From Pelagibacterales bacterium SAG-MED41 (GTDB lineage Bacteria > Pseudomonadota > Alphaproteobacteria > Pelagibacterales > Pelagibacteraceae), in the NCBI GenBank assembly GCA_014653545.1, contig JACWEJ010000003.1, positions 47,999 through 111,998 on the forward strand: DNA of 64,000 nt. Reading direction: 5' to 3'. Position numbers and translations under genes: made by a program. Below the pieces are notes generated by a model, which was not told the origin of the DNA, searched no databases, and saw only the letters and a program-made list of their open reading frames with translations. Positions 54,217 through 64,000 of the stretch are shown in pieces; positions within the stretch are counted from its first letter, which is position 1, and each line of letters opens with the position of its first letter.

Positions 54217-54957
54217 TTATATCTTTTTTATTCCAGTTACTTTTAAATTAGCTGTTTCGTCTATTCTTTTTATTGTTTTTGCAATATCCATGATAACAGT
54301 TTTTTTCATCGGGCCGTATGCGTGAATAAGCTTTTTACTTGAAAGAGCTAATGCAACATGACCTTTCCAAAAAATTATATTATTTTTTTTAATACTTTTA
54401 AGTTTTACATTTTTTTTAAAGTATTTAATTTGATCTTTCGTATCTCTAGGACAGTATTTATTATTAAAATTTAAGCATACTTGTATTAGAGCTGAACAAT
54501 CAATTCCTTTATAGGACTTTCCTCCCCATTTATATTTAATATTCTTAAAAATGTTTATTCTTTTAAAGGGATTTTTCTCAATATATTTAATTTGTTTTAC
54601 TTGATTTTTATTAACCCAGCCTTTTTCAAATTTTAAAAAATTATTTTTACTTCTAGTAACTTTTATTTTTGAATTAAATGAGAGTTCATTTAATTTTCTA
54701 GTCTTATTAGGCAGTTTGTAAATTTTTGCATTTAAAACACTAATTTTGTGTGTTGGTTTTTGATATTCCAAATATTTTTTATTTTGTACATAACCATTAT
54801 AATTGTCCTCTTTAGTTTTTATTTTGATCCAACGTGCTGTTTTTTTCAATATCAAAAAACTATCACCGTAAATCATTTGACTTGTTACCTCAGATTTTAA
54901 TGAAGGCTTTTTATAAATATTTAAAACGGTAATTGTATTTGTGTAAAATTTAGTCAT
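54217..54957 (-). CDS. NlpC/P60 peptidase with SH3-like domains, cytosolic form
   Basis: A 246-residue protein: two bacterial SH3-like domains (about 5-65 and 72-125) then an NlpC/P60 domain with catalytic Cys154 in GIDCSALIQ, His200 in KGHVALA and a third polar residue at His212 (KLIHAYG). The family cuts D-gamma-glutamyl-diamino-acid bonds in peptidoglycan peptides. There is no signal peptide, so it should act on imported muropeptides in the cytosol, like YkfC. Its start overlaps the end of ampG by eight bases, which supports a recycling role. Confidence 0.87.
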   Translation of the reverse strand: MTKFYTNTITVLNIYKKPSLKSEVTSQMIYGDSFLILKKTARWIKIKTKEDNYNGYVQNKKYLEYQKPTHKISVLNAKIYKLPNKTRKLNELSFNSKIKVTRSKNNFLKFEKGWVNKNQVKQIKYIEKNPFKRINIFKNIKYKWGGKSYKGIDCSALIQVCLNFNNKYCPRDTKDQIKYFKKNVKLKSIKKNNIIFWKGHVALALSSKKLIHAYGPMKKTVIMDIAKTIKRIDETANLKVTGIKKI

Positions 54958-56323
54958 TTAACTTCATTTTATGTCTAATCATATAAAGAAAAATTAAAGA
55001 AGGAATTACCATTATAGCTGTTAAAATAAAAAATATACCCCAGTCTCCATTTAACCAATCTACTAAAGCTCCAGAGGAAGCAGCAAGAGATGTTCTTCCA
55101 GCTGTACCAATTGATGCTAGTAGCGCATATTGAGTAGCGGTGTAAGTCCTGTCTACTAACATTGAAATAAAAGCAACAAAAGCAACAGTTGCAAATGCAG
55201 CTGCCATATCGTCGAATATTACTGCAATGGCAAATAATAATTCAGACTTTCCAGACCAGGCCAATATAGAAAATAATAAATTTGTTGAGGCCATTAATAC
55301 TCCAGAGACAAACAAGGCTTTTATAACCCCTGACCTGATTGCAAATAAACCACCTAAAAGAGTAAAAATTACTGTAGTTACCCATCCAAGACCTTTTGAA
55401 TACAGAGCTATATCAGACTTAGTAAAACCTATTTCTTTATAAAAGATCACCGACATTCTACCGAGAAAAGCTTCACCAATTTTAAAGAGAAAAATAAACG
55501 CCAGTATCGCAAGCGCAATATTGAAACCATTTTTTTTAAAAAAACTAATAATTGGTCCAACAACTGTACCAGTCAACCAAGCGATAATTTTTGTTATTAA
55601 GTTTGAAGACCCTAATTTATCTTCAATCATTTTGTCTGTTCTTCTTTGGGATTCTTTGCTGTCTGTTTTTGCAGTTTCATTTATAAACATCAGGCCTATG
55701 TTACAAGCAATAATTAAAATACCTAAAATCAGAAAAGTTATTTGCCAGTAATTTTCAAACCCAAAACTTTGAAAAAATTCTGCTGATGTAAGAGCAACTA
55801 CACCTCCTAATTTATATCCGGTCCACCAACCAACAACTGCCATTGCAGCACCAGCTTGCATAGATTTGCCTTCATTTTCCCCGATTTGCTCAATTCTTAA
55901 TGCATCAACTGTAATGTCTTGAGTAGCTGATGCTATAGCAATAATGAGGCCTATAGTTATCACTAATGCTAAATTTGTAGTCGGATTTATTAAGCTCCAA
56001 CAAATTAAACTTAATAAAATGATTGTTTGCATTAAAACAATCCATCCACGCCTATGACCAATTTTATTTGTCAACCATGGAATCCTTACTCTATCTATTA
56101 TTGGCGCCCATAAGTAATTAAACGCATAAACAGCAAATATTAATCCAGCCCAACCGATAGTGCTTCTACTTAAACCATCCTCCTGCAACCAGAGACTTAA
56201 GCTACTACCAATGATAACCCATGGAAAACCACTTATTGCACCAAGTAGTAATATTTTGATCATTCTATGATCAAAATAAACTGAAAAGGTTTCAGCTAAG
56301 CTTTGTTTTTTTTTAATTTCCAT
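54950..56323 (-). CDS. ampG: AmpG-type muropeptide permease (MFS)
   Basis: A 457-residue major-facilitator protein with 12-14 helices. It starts with the AmpG-like KILLLGAISGFPWVIIGSSL and has FNYLWAPIIDRVRIPW and HRRGWIVLMQ, typical for AmpG, followed by SATQDITVDALRIE. It imports anhydro-muropeptides released from the wall. The neighbouring cytosolic peptidase fits the pathway; trkH lies three bases upstream on the same strand. Confidence 0.9.
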   Translation of the reverse strand: MEIKKKQSLAETFSVYFDHRMIKILLLGAISGFPWVIIGSSLSLWLQEDGLSRSTIGWAGLIFAVYAFNYLWAPIIDRVRIPWLTNKIGHRRGWIVLMQTIILLSLICWSLINPTTNLALVITIGLIIAIASATQDITVDALRIEQIGENEGKSMQAGAAMAVVGWWTGYKLGGVVALTSAEFFQSFGFENYWQITFLILGILIIACNIGLMFINETAKTDSKESQRRTDKMIEDKLGSSNLITKIIAWLTGTVVGPIISFFKKNGFNIALAILAFIFLFKIGEAFLGRMSVIFYKEIGFTKSDIALYSKGLGWVTTVIFTLLGGLFAIRSGVIKALFVSGVLMASTNLLFSILAWSGKSELLFAIAVIFDDMAAAFATVAFVAFISMLVDRTYTATQYALLASIGTAGRTSLAASSGALVDWLNGDWGIFFILTAIMVIPSLIFLYMIRHKMKLND

Positions 56324-56326
56324 AAT

Positions 56327-57775
56327 TTAGTTTCTCCAAAAAGATGGAAAGAAAAGCACAAGAACTGCAAATAATTCTAATCTTCCAAGCAGCATACCGC
56401 TAGCTAAAATCCATTTAGATAAATCTGGTAAACCTTTATAATTTCCATCAGGCCCTATTATCTCACCTAATCCTGGTCCAACGTTAGAAATCGAACTCGC
56501 TGCTCCCGATATAGATGTAACAAAATCTAATCCACTTATAGAGAGAAGCATTGCGATAATTAAAAATATAAATAAAAAAGAGAATATAAATATAATTACA
56601 GATCTTATGAAATCGTCAGAAATTTTATGATTGTTGTATTTCGTGATTATTACACTGTTTGGATAAATTAACTTTTTGATTTGATTTTTTAAAAAAATCA
56701 ATAGCATCTGTAATCTGAAAATCTTAATACCGCATGCAGTTGATCCTGCACATCCGCCAATAAACATTAAAAATAAGAAAAAAATTAAAGAAAATTTTCC
56801 CCACAAGCCAAAGTCATCAGTAACATAACCCGTACCAGATAATATCGAGATAACATTAAATGAAGAAATTCTTATTTTATCAAATAAGTTACTTTCATAA
56901 TTTATAAAGAGTAAATATAAAAACATTACTGCTATAGAAATAGCCAATAAATAAATTAATCCTTTTATCTGAACATCTTGAAAAAAAATCTTTCTATTTC
57001 CTTGGGAAAACTTTAGATAAGAGATGAAAGGAATACTTCCTAGAATTATAAATATACTTGCTACAATTTCTATATTTGAATTTTTGAAAAAACCAATAGA
57101 GTCATTATGAGTTGAAAAGCCTCCCGTAGCTATAGTTGTCATAGCATGGCAAACACTGTCAAAAACAGTCATGCCAAATATCCAATAAAAAAAACCACAA
57201 AATAATGTAAGGACCAAATAAGTAGAAATTATAATAGCGGCTACTTCAATAGTTCTTGGTAAAATCTTTTCAGTAGTGTCCGGTCCTTCCATTTTAAAAA
57301 GCTGCATTCCACCTACCTTTAATAAAGGTAGTATAGTAATAGCCATTACAACAATTCCTATCCCTCCTAACCACTGCATAATAGCTCTCCATAATAAAAT
57401 GCTCTTAGGACTATTATCTAAATCTGAAATAATTGTTGCACCCGTGGTTGTAATACCAGACATACTCTCAAAAAAAGCATCACTAAAAGAAAAAGGCTGG
57501 TTAGATAATAAAAAGGGCAAGCTACCAAAAATTGCAACCGTGACCCAAGCGAGAGTTGAGAATAAAAAAGTTTGTCTCAAGTTTAATTTCAAATCTTTTT
57601 CTAAATTCGCTAATACGCAAAGAATTCCTATAAATATAGTCACAAAGGAGGATGAGATAAAACTATGACTATTTTCTTTATATATCACTTGCATTGAGTA
57701 AGGCGCGAACATTGAAAGTCCTAGCACTATAAGCAACACACCGATTAAGAAAAAGACTGTTTTGTTACTAGCCAT
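56327..57775 (-). CDS. trkH: Trk-type potassium uptake membrane subunit
   Basis: A 482-residue polytopic transporter of the TrkH/KtrB family. Filter-like loops are visible: SGITTTGATII, TTIATGGFSTHNDS, ILSGTGYVTDDFG and SNVGPGLG, giving the four glycine-containing pore repeats. I prefer the ATG at 57775 to an in-frame TTG one codon earlier. The TrkA regulatory partner is not in the window. The gene leads the trkH-ampG-peptidase run. Confidence 0.93.
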   Translation of the reverse strand: MASNKTVFFLIGVLLIVLGLSMFAPYSMQVIYKENSHSFISSSFVTIFIGILCVLANLEKDLKLNLRQTFLFSTLAWVTVAIFGSLPFLLSNQPFSFSDAFFESMSGITTTGATIISDLDNSPKSILLWRAIMQWLGGIGIVVMAITILPLLKVGGMQLFKMEGPDTTEKILPRTIEVAAIIISTYLVLTLFCGFFYWIFGMTVFDSVCHAMTTIATGGFSTHNDSIGFFKNSNIEIVASIFIILGSIPFISYLKFSQGNRKIFFQDVQIKGLIYLLAISIAVMFLYLLFINYESNLFDKIRISSFNVISILSGTGYVTDDFGLWGKFSLIFFLFLMFIGGCAGSTACGIKIFRLQMLLIFLKNQIKKLIYPNSVIITKYNNHKISDDFIRSVIIFIFSFLFIFLIIAMLLSISGLDFVTSISGAASSISNVGPGLGEIIGPDGNYKGLPDLSKWILASGMLLGRLELFAVLVLFFPSFWRN

Positions 57776-57868
57776 CAAAAATGAGATTATTTAAATAGTT
57801 TTAAAATTCAACTTAATATGACTCAATTATATCTGTATTTTGCATATAAAATTTAATAAACCTTTACT

Positions 57869-59437
57869 ATGCTAGATAATAACTTAATTCAATCAACTTC
57901 ATCTTGGCCCTTCGTTGAAATTAGAAAGCTGTTAAAAGATAGAAAAGATATTATAAAAAAAAAGAATAAAATAACTTTTCAGACAGGCTACGGCCCTAGC
58001 GGACTACCTCATATAGGAACTTTCGGTGAAGTTGCTAGGACAACTATGATGATTAATGCCCTAAATCATATAGAAAAAATTAATCACGAGCTTATTACTT
58101 TTTCTGATGACATGGATGGTTTGAGAAAAGTTCCGGAAAATATCCCTAATGATCAAGTTTTAAAAGATAACTTGGGAAAACCTTTAACAAATATTCCAGA
58201 TCCCTTTAAAAAGTATAATAGCTTTGGAGAACACAATAATGAAATGCTTAAAGAATTTTTAAATAAATTTAAATTTGAATTTACTTTTAAAAGTTCAACA
58301 GAAAGTTATAAAAAAGGAATATTTAATAATTCTTTGATGAGAGTTTTAGAAAAATATGAAGATGTGATGAATATTATTTTGCCAACACTAAGAGATGAGA
58401 GACGAAAAACGTATTGTCCCTTTTTACCTATTTGCCCAAATACCGGAAGAGTGCTGGAAATTCCTCTGAAAGAAATGAATAAAAAAACCGGAAAAATTAT
58501 TTTCGATAATAATGGAGATAAAATAGAGACAAGCATATTAGATGGAAATTGTAAGTTACAATGGAAAGTTGATTGGGCAATGCGATGGTTTACATTTGAT
58601 GTTGATTTTGAGATGTACGGAAAAGATTTGACCGAAAGTGCTATTTTGTCAAACAAAATTTGTAAATCACTAGGAAAAAATCCCCCCAATGGTTTTGCTT
58701 ATGAACTTTTCCTAGATGAAAAAGGAGAGAAAATTTCTAAATCAAAAGGAAATGGAATTTCTATTGAACAATGGCTTAGATACGCCTCACCTGAAAGTTT
58801 GTCTTTATACATGTACCCAAATCCAAAAAGGGCAAAAAAACTTTATGCTGAAGTCGTACCTAAAACAGTAGACGAATACTTAACTAGTATTGAAAAATTT
58901 CAAAGTCAGAAAGAAAAAGACCAAATTTTAAACCCTGTATGGCATGTTCATAGTGGAAAACCTCCTTCTGAGAAAGTTGTAATGCCATTCTCAATGTTAT
59001 TAAACTTAGTTGGTTCAAGTAATGCAGATAATAAAGAAATCCTTTGGAAATTTATAAATAGATTTTATCAAGAGATGAAACCAAAAGATTATCCTATTTT
59101 AGATAGTTTAACCGAATACGCCATTAATTATTTCAAAGATAAAGTTGAACCAAATAAAAAATTTAAAAAACCATCTTCAATTGAAAAGAGAGCTTTAGAA
59201 AATCTTATTATTAAATTGTCTGAAATTGATCAATCTCTGAAACCTGAAGAAATTCAAACAATAGTTTATTCAACTGGTAAAGAGAATGGGTATGAAAAAA
59301 ACTTAAGAGATTGGTTTAAACTAATTTATGAAGTTGTATTTGGAGAAGAAAATGGTCCTAGGATGGGATATTTTGTCAGCTTCTTCGGATTAAAGGAGAC
59401 AATTGCACTTATGAAAGATAAAATTAATAATAATTAA
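57869..59437 (+). CDS. lysS: Lysyl-tRNA synthetase, class I
   Basis: A 522-residue class I enzyme, unlike the class II LysRS of most bacteria; class I is normal in archaea and many alphaproteobacteria. The HIGH-type motif reads PHIGTFGEVART (about 47-58) and the KMSKS-type motif KISKSKGNGIS (about 290-300); DDMDGLRKVPENIP near 74-87 is also family-typical. It overlaps the pyrD start by one base. Confidence 0.95.
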   Translation: MLDNNLIQSTSSWPFVEIRKLLKDRKDIIKKKNKITFQTGYGPSGLPHIGTFGEVARTTMMINALNHIEKINHELITFSDDMDGLRKVPENIPNDQVLKDNLGKPLTNIPDPFKKYNSFGEHNNEMLKEFLNKFKFEFTFKSSTESYKKGIFNNSLMRVLEKYEDVMNIILPTLRDERRKTYCPFLPICPNTGRVLEIPLKEMNKKTGKIIFDNNGDKIETSILDGNCKLQWKVDWAMRWFTFDVDFEMYGKDLTESAILSNKICKSLGKNPPNGFAYELFLDEKGEKISKSKGNGISIEQWLRYASPESLSLYMYPNPKRAKKLYAEVVPKTVDEYLTSIEKFQSQKEKDQILNPVWHVHSGKPPSEKVVMPFSMLLNLVGSSNADNKEILWKFINRFYQEMKPKDYPILDSLTEYAINYFKDKVEPNKKFKKPSSIEKRALENLIIKLSEIDQSLKPEEIQTIVYSTGKENGYEKNLRDWFKLIYEVVFGEENGPRMGYFVSFFGLKETIALMKDKINNN

Positions 59438-60483
59438 TGTTTTCAATTTTAAGACCTTATATATTTTCCTTAGATCCAGAAGTTGCACATGATTTAGCTA
59501 TTAAATCGTTAAAGGCAAATATTTTACCTAAAAGTTTTTTTAAAGTTGATGATGAAGAAATGTTAGAGACCACACTATTTGGAAACATCATTTCTAATCC
59601 GATAGGTTTAGCAGCTGGATTTGATAAAAGTGCAGAAGTTTACAATTCACTTTTCAAATTTGGTTTTGGTTTTATAGAAGTTGGTACCGTTACACCAAAG
59701 CAGCAATTAGGTAATCCGAAACCAAGAATATTTAGACTTGAAAAGGATCAAGCACTTATAAATCGACTTGGTTTCAATAACCACGGATCGGAAATAATAT
59801 CAAAAAGAATTTCTAACAATCATCCTGAGGGTTTTTTAGGAATTAATATTGGGCCTAACAAAGAAACAGAAAATAAAGAGAAAGATTATTATATATGTCT
59901 TTCTAGATTATCTATGTTTGCAGGTTATATAACAATAAATATATCTTCACCAAATACAGAAGGGCTAAGAGATTTTCATGATCAAGGAGAATTAAAAAAA
60001 CTTCTGACTGGATTAAATAAAATTATAAATGAAAAAAAAATTGAATGCCCAATTGCTATAAAAATTTCACCAGATATAAAAGACGAAGAAATAAGTAAAA
60101 TTGTCGACTTAGTCAGCAGTCATAATATAAAAGGAATTGTTGTTTCGAATACAACAGATAGCAATAGAGATAATCTTTCTGATATTAAAAAACACGAAGT
60201 AGGGGGGCTATCAGGCCAGCCATTAAAAGATATTTCTACAAATTTAATAAAAAGATTTTATAAAGAAACTAAAGGAAAAATTAAGATAATAGGTGTAGGC
60301 GGGGTAGACTCCGGTCGAAGCGCCTATGAAAAAATTACAGCAGGTGCTGATGCAGTTCAACTATATACGGGCATGGTATATAAAGGACCTGGTATAGTTA
60401 AAGAGATAAAAAAAGACTTAGTATCAATCCTTAAAAAAGAAAACATCAAGAACATTAGTGAAGCGGTTGGAATTAACGCTTGA
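59437..60483 (+). CDS. pyrD: Dihydroorotate dehydrogenase (quinone), class 2
   Basis: A 348-residue flavoenzyme of pyrimidine synthesis, membrane-associated and quinone-linked. NPIGLAAGFDKSAE near 52-65, GTVTPKQQLGNPKPR near 81-95, NISSPNTEGLRDFHD near 168-182 (with the catalytic serine) and VSNTT are visible, plus the N-terminal amphipathic helix of class 2 enzymes. Its stop lies 41 bases before rpmB. Confidence 0.96.
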   Translation: MFSILRPYIFSLDPEVAHDLAIKSLKANILPKSFFKVDDEEMLETTLFGNIISNPIGLAAGFDKSAEVYNSLFKFGFGFIEVGTVTPKQQLGNPKPRIFRLEKDQALINRLGFNNHGSEIISKRISNNHPEGFLGINIGPNKETENKEKDYYICLSRLSMFAGYITINISSPNTEGLRDFHDQGELKKLLTGLNKIINEKKIECPIAIKISPDIKDEEISKIVDLVSSHNIKGIVVSNTTDSNRDNLSDIKKHEVGGLSGQPLKDISTNLIKRFYKETKGKIKIIGVGGVDSGRSAYEKITAGADAVQLYTGMVYKGPGIVKEIKKDLVSILKKENIKNISEAVGINA

Positions 60484-60523
60484 CCCTGCTATTTTCAAGA
60501 ATTATATAACAATTGTAAAAATT

Positions 60524-60802
60524 ATGTCTAAAAGATGCGAATTAACAGGAAAATCACCTTTAAAAGGCAACAACGTTAGCCACGCAAAAAATAAAACTAA
60601 AAGAAGGTTTTTGCCTAACTTGAAGAAAGTTACATTTAGAAGCGATATTTTAAAAAAGGATATTAAATTAAATGTAGCTAATGCCGCTTTAAGATCCGTA
60701 GACTTTAAAGGAGGTTTAGACAAGTTTCTAATTTCTGCAAAAAACACAAAACTTTCTAAAAAAGTAAAAAAAATTAAAGCATCTATTTCAGCAAAATCAT
60801 AG
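60524..60802 (+). CDS. rpmB: Ribosomal protein bL28
   Basis: A 92-residue protein starting MSKRCELTGKSPLKGNNVSH, with NKTKRRFLPNLKKVTF and the NVANAALRSVDFKGGLDKFL end, standard bL28. An in-frame extension back to 60458 overlaps pyrD and is not conserved in kind, so the ATG at 60524 is preferred. The usual partner rpmG is not adjacent. Confidence 0.96.
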   Translation: MSKRCELTGKSPLKGNNVSHAKNKTKRRFLPNLKKVTFRSDILKKDIKLNVANAALRSVDFKGGLDKFLISAKNTKLSKKVKKIKASISAKS

Positions 60803-60809
60803 TTAACTG

Positions 60810-61388
60810 ATGAACTTATTTTACAAACTCTCAATTCTAATGGGTTTGATAGTAGTTGCCTCTAACTACTTAGTTCAATTTCCGATACAGCAATTTGGCC
60901 TGAGTGAAATTTTAACTTACGGGGCATTTAGTTATCCAATTACCTTTTTGATCACAGATTTAGCCAATCGCGCATATGGCAAGGTAGTGGCGAGAAAGAT
61001 TGTATATGTGGGTTTCACAATTGGGGTACTTTTAACTTTATTTGTATCAACAAATTTTTCAGATATCATATCTATAAGAATAGCAATTGGCTCGGGAGTA
61101 GCATTTTTTATCGCTCAAAATTTAGATGTCCAAATTTTTGACTCTTTAAGAAAAAAAACGTGGTATGTAGCACCTCTAATGTCCTCAATTTTGGGATCAA
61201 TTGCAGATACATTTTTATTCTTTTCTATTGCCTTTTATGCAACCGGAATACCTTGGATAACTTTAGCTTTTGGAGATTTAGCAGTTAAATTATTTATCTC
61301 CCTAGCAATGCTAATTCCATTTAGATTACTAATTGAAAAGATTAAAGACTTTTCAGAAAGCGCATCCAATTCTAAAGTTAAAAATTAG
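60810..61388 (+). CDS. VUT-family queuosine-precursor transporter (YhhQ-like)
   Basis: A 192-residue membrane protein with about six helices, matching the VUT/YhhQ family: [31 protein letters not shown] (33-54, containing the conserved TDLxNRxYG), and a [15 protein letters not shown] segment. The family imports queuosine precursors for tRNA modification; assignment is by family. Its stop overlaps the convergent cobT end by four bases. Confidence 0.88.
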   Translation: MNLFYKLSILMGLIVVASNYLVQFPIQQFGLSEILTYGAFSYPITFLITDLANRAYGKVVARKIVYVGFTIGVLLTLFVSTNFSDIISIRIAIGSGVAFFIAQNLDVQIFDSLRKKTWYVAPLMSSILGSIADTFLFFSIAFYATGIPWITLAFGDLAVKLFISLAMLIPFRLLIEKIKDFSESASNSKVKN

Positions 61389-63184
61389 TGAATAGTCTTT
61401 CTATTTTTCTCTACAAAAAGGTCGGTTAGTTGATTAATCATAACATCCCCTAAGTCTTGAACATCCGTAATTTTAATTGCTTGATTGTAATATCTAGTAA
61501 CATCATGGCCAATTCCTATAGCTAATAGTTCAATATTGGTTTTATTTTCAATCCACTTAACGGTTTTTTTTAGGTTAGACTCTAAATAATCGCTTGTATT
61601 AGTAGAAAGAGTAGAGTCGTCCACGGGAGCTCCATCCGAAATAACCATTAAAATTTTTCTCTCTTCTTTTCTTCTACTCATTTTATTGTAAGCCCAATTA
61701 AGAGCTTCACCATCTATATTTTCTTTTAACAAACCCTCTTTCAACATAAGACCCATATTATTTTTAGCTTGTCTCCAAGGAGTATCTGCTGATTTATAAA
61801 TAATGTGTCTAAGGTCATTCAATCTACCTGGTAAATTTGGTTTATCATTCTTCATCCATTTTTCTCTTGAGGATCCACCTTTCCAATGTTTTGTTGTAAA
61901 GCCGAGTATTTCAACTTTAACTGCACACCTTTCTAAAGTTCTCGAGAGAATATCAGCACATATTGCTGCAACAGAAATAGGTTTCCCTCTCATGGAACCT
62001 GAGTTGTCGATTAATATTGTTACCAACGTATCTTTAAACTCAATATCTTTTTCTTTCTTGAAAGATAAAGAATTATATGGATCCATGACAATTCTTGGTA
62101 ATTTCGAAGTATCTAGCAATCCCTCTTCAAGATCAAAATTCCAGGACCTATTTTGTTTTGCTAAAAGTTTTCTTTGTAATTTATTAGCAAGTTTGGAAAT
62201 AAAATTTTTTAATTGCAATAGCTGTTGATCTAAATTTTTTCTTAATCTTGTTAACTCTTCTATATTCTCTAAATCTTCGGCTTTTATAGTTTCGTCAAAT
62301 TCTTCAGTATAGGATTTATAATTTATATCACCGAAAGTATTTGTGCCTTTCTTTCTCAAATCAGATTGAGAGTCATCATCAATTTCAACTTCTTCATCTG
62401 TTTGATCAGATTCTTTTGCTTCATTTTCTAGATCAGGCATTCCTGAGTCTATTGACATTTCTTCTTGTTTATCCTCCTTTTCTTTAGCACTTTTTTCTTG
62501 GTTGTCTGGTTTGTTTTGCTTATCATCATCATTTTTGTCTTCATCTTTATTTTCTTCCTTTTCAAAATTTTCATCTAAATTCATATTTGTAATAAGTTCG
62601 GATATTAAAGAATTAAATTTTTTTTGATCTAAAGCACACTCATTTAGAAGACTTATTTTACCTTTAAATTTTTCATTTAAATCTTTTTTGTATGATTTTA
62701 ATTTTTTATCAATTTGGCTATTATTCTCAAAATCAAGAAATTTTGTTCTTAAGTAATTTTCAAAAGACTCTATTATCTTATCTTCACTGCTTTTAAGATC
62801 TAAACCAGATATTCTTTCTTGATAAAAAGTCTCAATATTATTTTTCACTCCCTTAAAGTAACTTGAGCCTATCTTTTCGCACCTTATTTTTTCAGAAATT
62901 CTATATAGCTGTTTAGAAATATCTCCTTTAGGTTCGAATTGCTTGAATATTTTTGCATCAGAAAATCTATGTCTTAATGATTTTGAGTCAGCAATTGCTC
63001 TAATTTTATTATAATTTAGTTTATTATTAACTTGTCCGAGATCTGGTAATCTTATTGAATTTTTTTCAGATTTGAGGTTTTCATTTCCAAACGAGACTTC
63101 AATTTTTTCAGAATTTGATAGCGACCTTACAGTTGAACTTATTGCAGTTTTAAAATCTTGAATTTTTTCTTTTTTATTTTCCAC
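61385..63184 (-). CDS. cobT: Cobaltochelatase CobT-like subunit
   Basis: A roughly 599-residue protein with an N-terminal helical region, a very acidic, Lys/Glu/Asp-rich middle (about residues 205-285), and a C-terminal von Willebrand factor A domain with MIDAS motif [10 protein letters not shown] near 397-406. With CobS it forms the AAA motor that drives cobalt insertion by CobN in aerobic B12 synthesis. I chose GTG 63184, one base after the cobS stop, since homologues start with a similar FKxAxxxTVRxLS segment soon after; a TTG at 63229 would add 15 unrelated residues. CobN and other cob genes are not seen here. Confidence 0.9.
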   Translation of the reverse strand: MENKKEKIQDFKTAISSTVRSLSNSEKIEVSFGNENLKSEKNSIRLPDLGQVNNKLNYNKIRAIADSKSLRHRFSDAKIFKQFEPKGDISKQLYRISEKIRCEKIGSSYFKGVKNNIETFYQERISGLDLKSSEDKIIESFENYLRTKFLDFENNSQIDKKLKSYKKDLNEKFKGKISLLNECALDQKKFNSLISELITNMNLDENFEKEENKDEDKNDDDKQNKPDNQEKSAKEKEDKQEEMSIDSGMPDLENEAKESDQTDEEVEIDDDSQSDLRKKGTNTFGDINYKSYTEEFDETIKAEDLENIEELTRLRKNLDQQLLQLKNFISKLANKLQRKLLAKQNRSWNFDLEEGLLDTSKLPRIVMDPYNSLSFKKEKDIEFKDTLVTILIDNSGSMRGKPISVAAICADILSRTLERCAVKVEILGFTTKHWKGGSSREKWMKNDKPNLPGRLNDLRHIIYKSADTPWRQAKNNMGLMLKEGLLKENIDGEALNWAYNKMSRRKEERKILMVISDGAPVDDSTLSTNTSDYLESNLKKTVKWIENKTNIELLAIGIGHDVTRYYNQAIKITDVQDLGDVMINQLTDLFVEKNRKTIH

Positions 63185-63185
63185 T

Positions 63186-64000
63186 TTACAAAGTGATGTT
63201 AATAGATGATTCTGGTAAATCTTCACCAAAGCATCTTTGGTAATACTCAGAAATTATTTTCTTTTCCAATTCATCACATTTGTTTAAAAATGTAAGTCTA
63301 AAAGCATATCCTTGATCTTTAAAAATACTTGTATTTTCAGCCCAGTGTAAAACTGTTCTAGGACTCATTACAGTTGAAATATCTCCGTTTATAAAACCTT
63401 TTCTTGTAAGATCAGCTACTTTTATCATATTTGATAAAAGTTCTTTTCCCTCTTTATTATTTAACTCTTTGTTTTTTGCTAAAATTATTTCTAGCTCTTT
63501 TTCGAATGGAAGGTAATTTAAAGTAGAAACTATATTCCACCTGTCCATTTGACCTTGGTTAATCTGTTGTGTGCCATGATAAAGCCCCGTTGTATCCCCT
63601 AATCCAACAGTGTTTGTGGTTGCAAATAATCTAAAAAAATCATGTTGTTCCAAAACTTTATTTTTATCTAATAATGTAAAATTACCTTCACTTTCTAAAA
63701 CTCTTTGAATAACAAACATTACATCCGGTCTTCCTGCATCATATTCATCAAATACAAGAGCTATAGGGTTTTGAATTGACCACGGTAAAATACCTTCTTT
63801 AAATTCTGTTATTTGTTTACCCTCTTTTAAAACTATTGCATCTTTTCCAATTAAATCAATTCTACTGATGTGACTATCTAAATTGACTCTGACACAAGGC
63901 CAATTTAATCTTGCTGCAACTTGCTCTATATGAGTAGATTTTCCAGTTCCGTGATAACCTTGAATTAAAACTCTTTTGTTAAATGAAAAACCTGCCAAAA
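63186..64000 (-). CDS. cobS: Cobaltochelatase CobS-like AAA+ ATPase, 5' end cut by window edge
   Basis: About 271 residues are visible; the N-terminal 50-60 lie beyond the right edge, as the frame is open at base 64000 and the family starts before [10 protein letters not shown]. Walker A is GYHGTGKS, Walker [15 protein letters not shown], and sensor/arginine-finger parts [17 protein letters not shown] and GQMDRW are present. The type is a MoxR-like AAA+ protein partnered with the VWA protein CobT encoded next. High similarity to CobS of B12 makers suggests a kept function. Confidence 0.93.
   Translation of the reverse strand, partial: LAGFSFNKRVLIQGYHGTGKSTHIEQVAARLNWPCVRVNLDSHISRIDLIGKDAIVLKEGKQITEFKEGILPWSIQNPIALVFDEYDAGRPDVMFVIQRVLESEGNFTLLDKNKVLEQHDFFRLFATTNTVGLGDTTGLYHGTQQINQGQMDRWNIVSTLNYLPFEKELEIILAKNKELNNKEGKELLSNMIKVADLTRKGFINGDISTVMSPRTVLHWAENTSIFKDQGYAFRLTFLNKCDELEKKIISEYYQRCFGEDLPESSINITL

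Noticed and set aside
60458..60523. N-terminal extension of bL28
   Set aside because: It overlaps pyrD, has a non-ribosomal sequence, and the standard bL28 start MSKRCELTG is at 60524.
63185..63229. TTG start for cobT overlapping cobS by 44 bases
   Set aside because: Extra 15 residues are read from cobS codons in another frame; GTG at 63184 lies one base after the cobS stop and matches the family start.
1..64000. CRISPR arrays, insertion sequences, prophage, rRNA, replication origin
   Set aside because: No regularly spaced repeats, transposase, integrase, phage structural gene, rRNA segment or DnaA-box cluster was seen on reading through.

Overview
The window is strongly AT-rich and very densely coded, with Lys/Asn/Ile-rich proteins and almost no intergenic space. 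Gene content points to an alphaproteobacterium of the SAR11 type (Pelagibacterales): CarD next to a 7Fe ferredoxin, a fused TRAP permease with a TAXI binding protein, class I lysyl-tRNA synthetase, CobS/CobT, COQ7 and a HIG1 protein. The taxon is inferred from content and style, not from a marker alignment. No phage, insertion sequence, CRISPR array or rRNA was seen.

Layout. 1-6973: argH (cut by the left edge), a TlpA-like thioredoxin, a HIG1 protein, an esterase, an HNH nuclease, coq7-dsbB-yqaA, a two-gene unit encoding a small membrane protein and a double winged-helix protein of unknown role, and a BASS symporter. 6988-9086: tRNA-Leu running almost directly into an acyl-CoA synthetase, then a 24-residue peptide made almost only of Lys and Arg. 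9083-12958 (minus): a SUV3-like helicase split by a one-base frameshift, a TerB-like protein, ferredoxin and CarD. 13071-17833: an aminotransferase and a TAXI-TRAP transporter that share a TTGAC-N4-ATCAA box. 17834-18199 has no long ORF but holds two short candidates.

18200-26175: a secreted ten-cysteine protein of unknown function faces a minus-strand operon with pyruvate dehydrogenase E1 (carrying its own fused lipoyl domain), E2, an EamA permease, a thioesterase and an FG-GAP/ASPIC secreted protein. 26174-30286: acetoacetyl-CoA synthetase converges on a histone-deacetylase-like amidohydrolase and a thiolase, which together suggest acetoacetate/acyl use. 30303-36669: an envelope-glycan cluster (O-antigen ligase, membrane glycosyltransferase, two related sugar epimerases, GT2 with a coupled 31-residue membrane peptide, UppP), with tRNA-Arg inside it.

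36828-42781: gltD-gltB (glutamate synthase). 42782-54085: a small SDR protein, an alpha/beta hydrolase, a GT4 glycosyltransferase and a translation block thrS-infC-rpmI-rplT-pheS-pheT-lepA-tRNA-Ser. 54217-57775 (minus): trkH, ampG and a cytosolic NlpC/P60 peptidase that together look like potassium uptake plus muropeptide recycling. 57869-61388: class I lysS, pyrD, rpmB and a VUT-family transporter. 61385-64000 (minus): cobT and cobS, the latter cut by the right edge.

Most unusual items: the 24-residue Lys/Arg peptide, the lipoyl-AceE fusion, the frameshifted helicase, paired promoter boxes, a perfect hairpin covering the acetoacetyl-CoA synthetase start codon, opposite-strand start codons that overlap, and the unknown ten-cysteine secreted protein.
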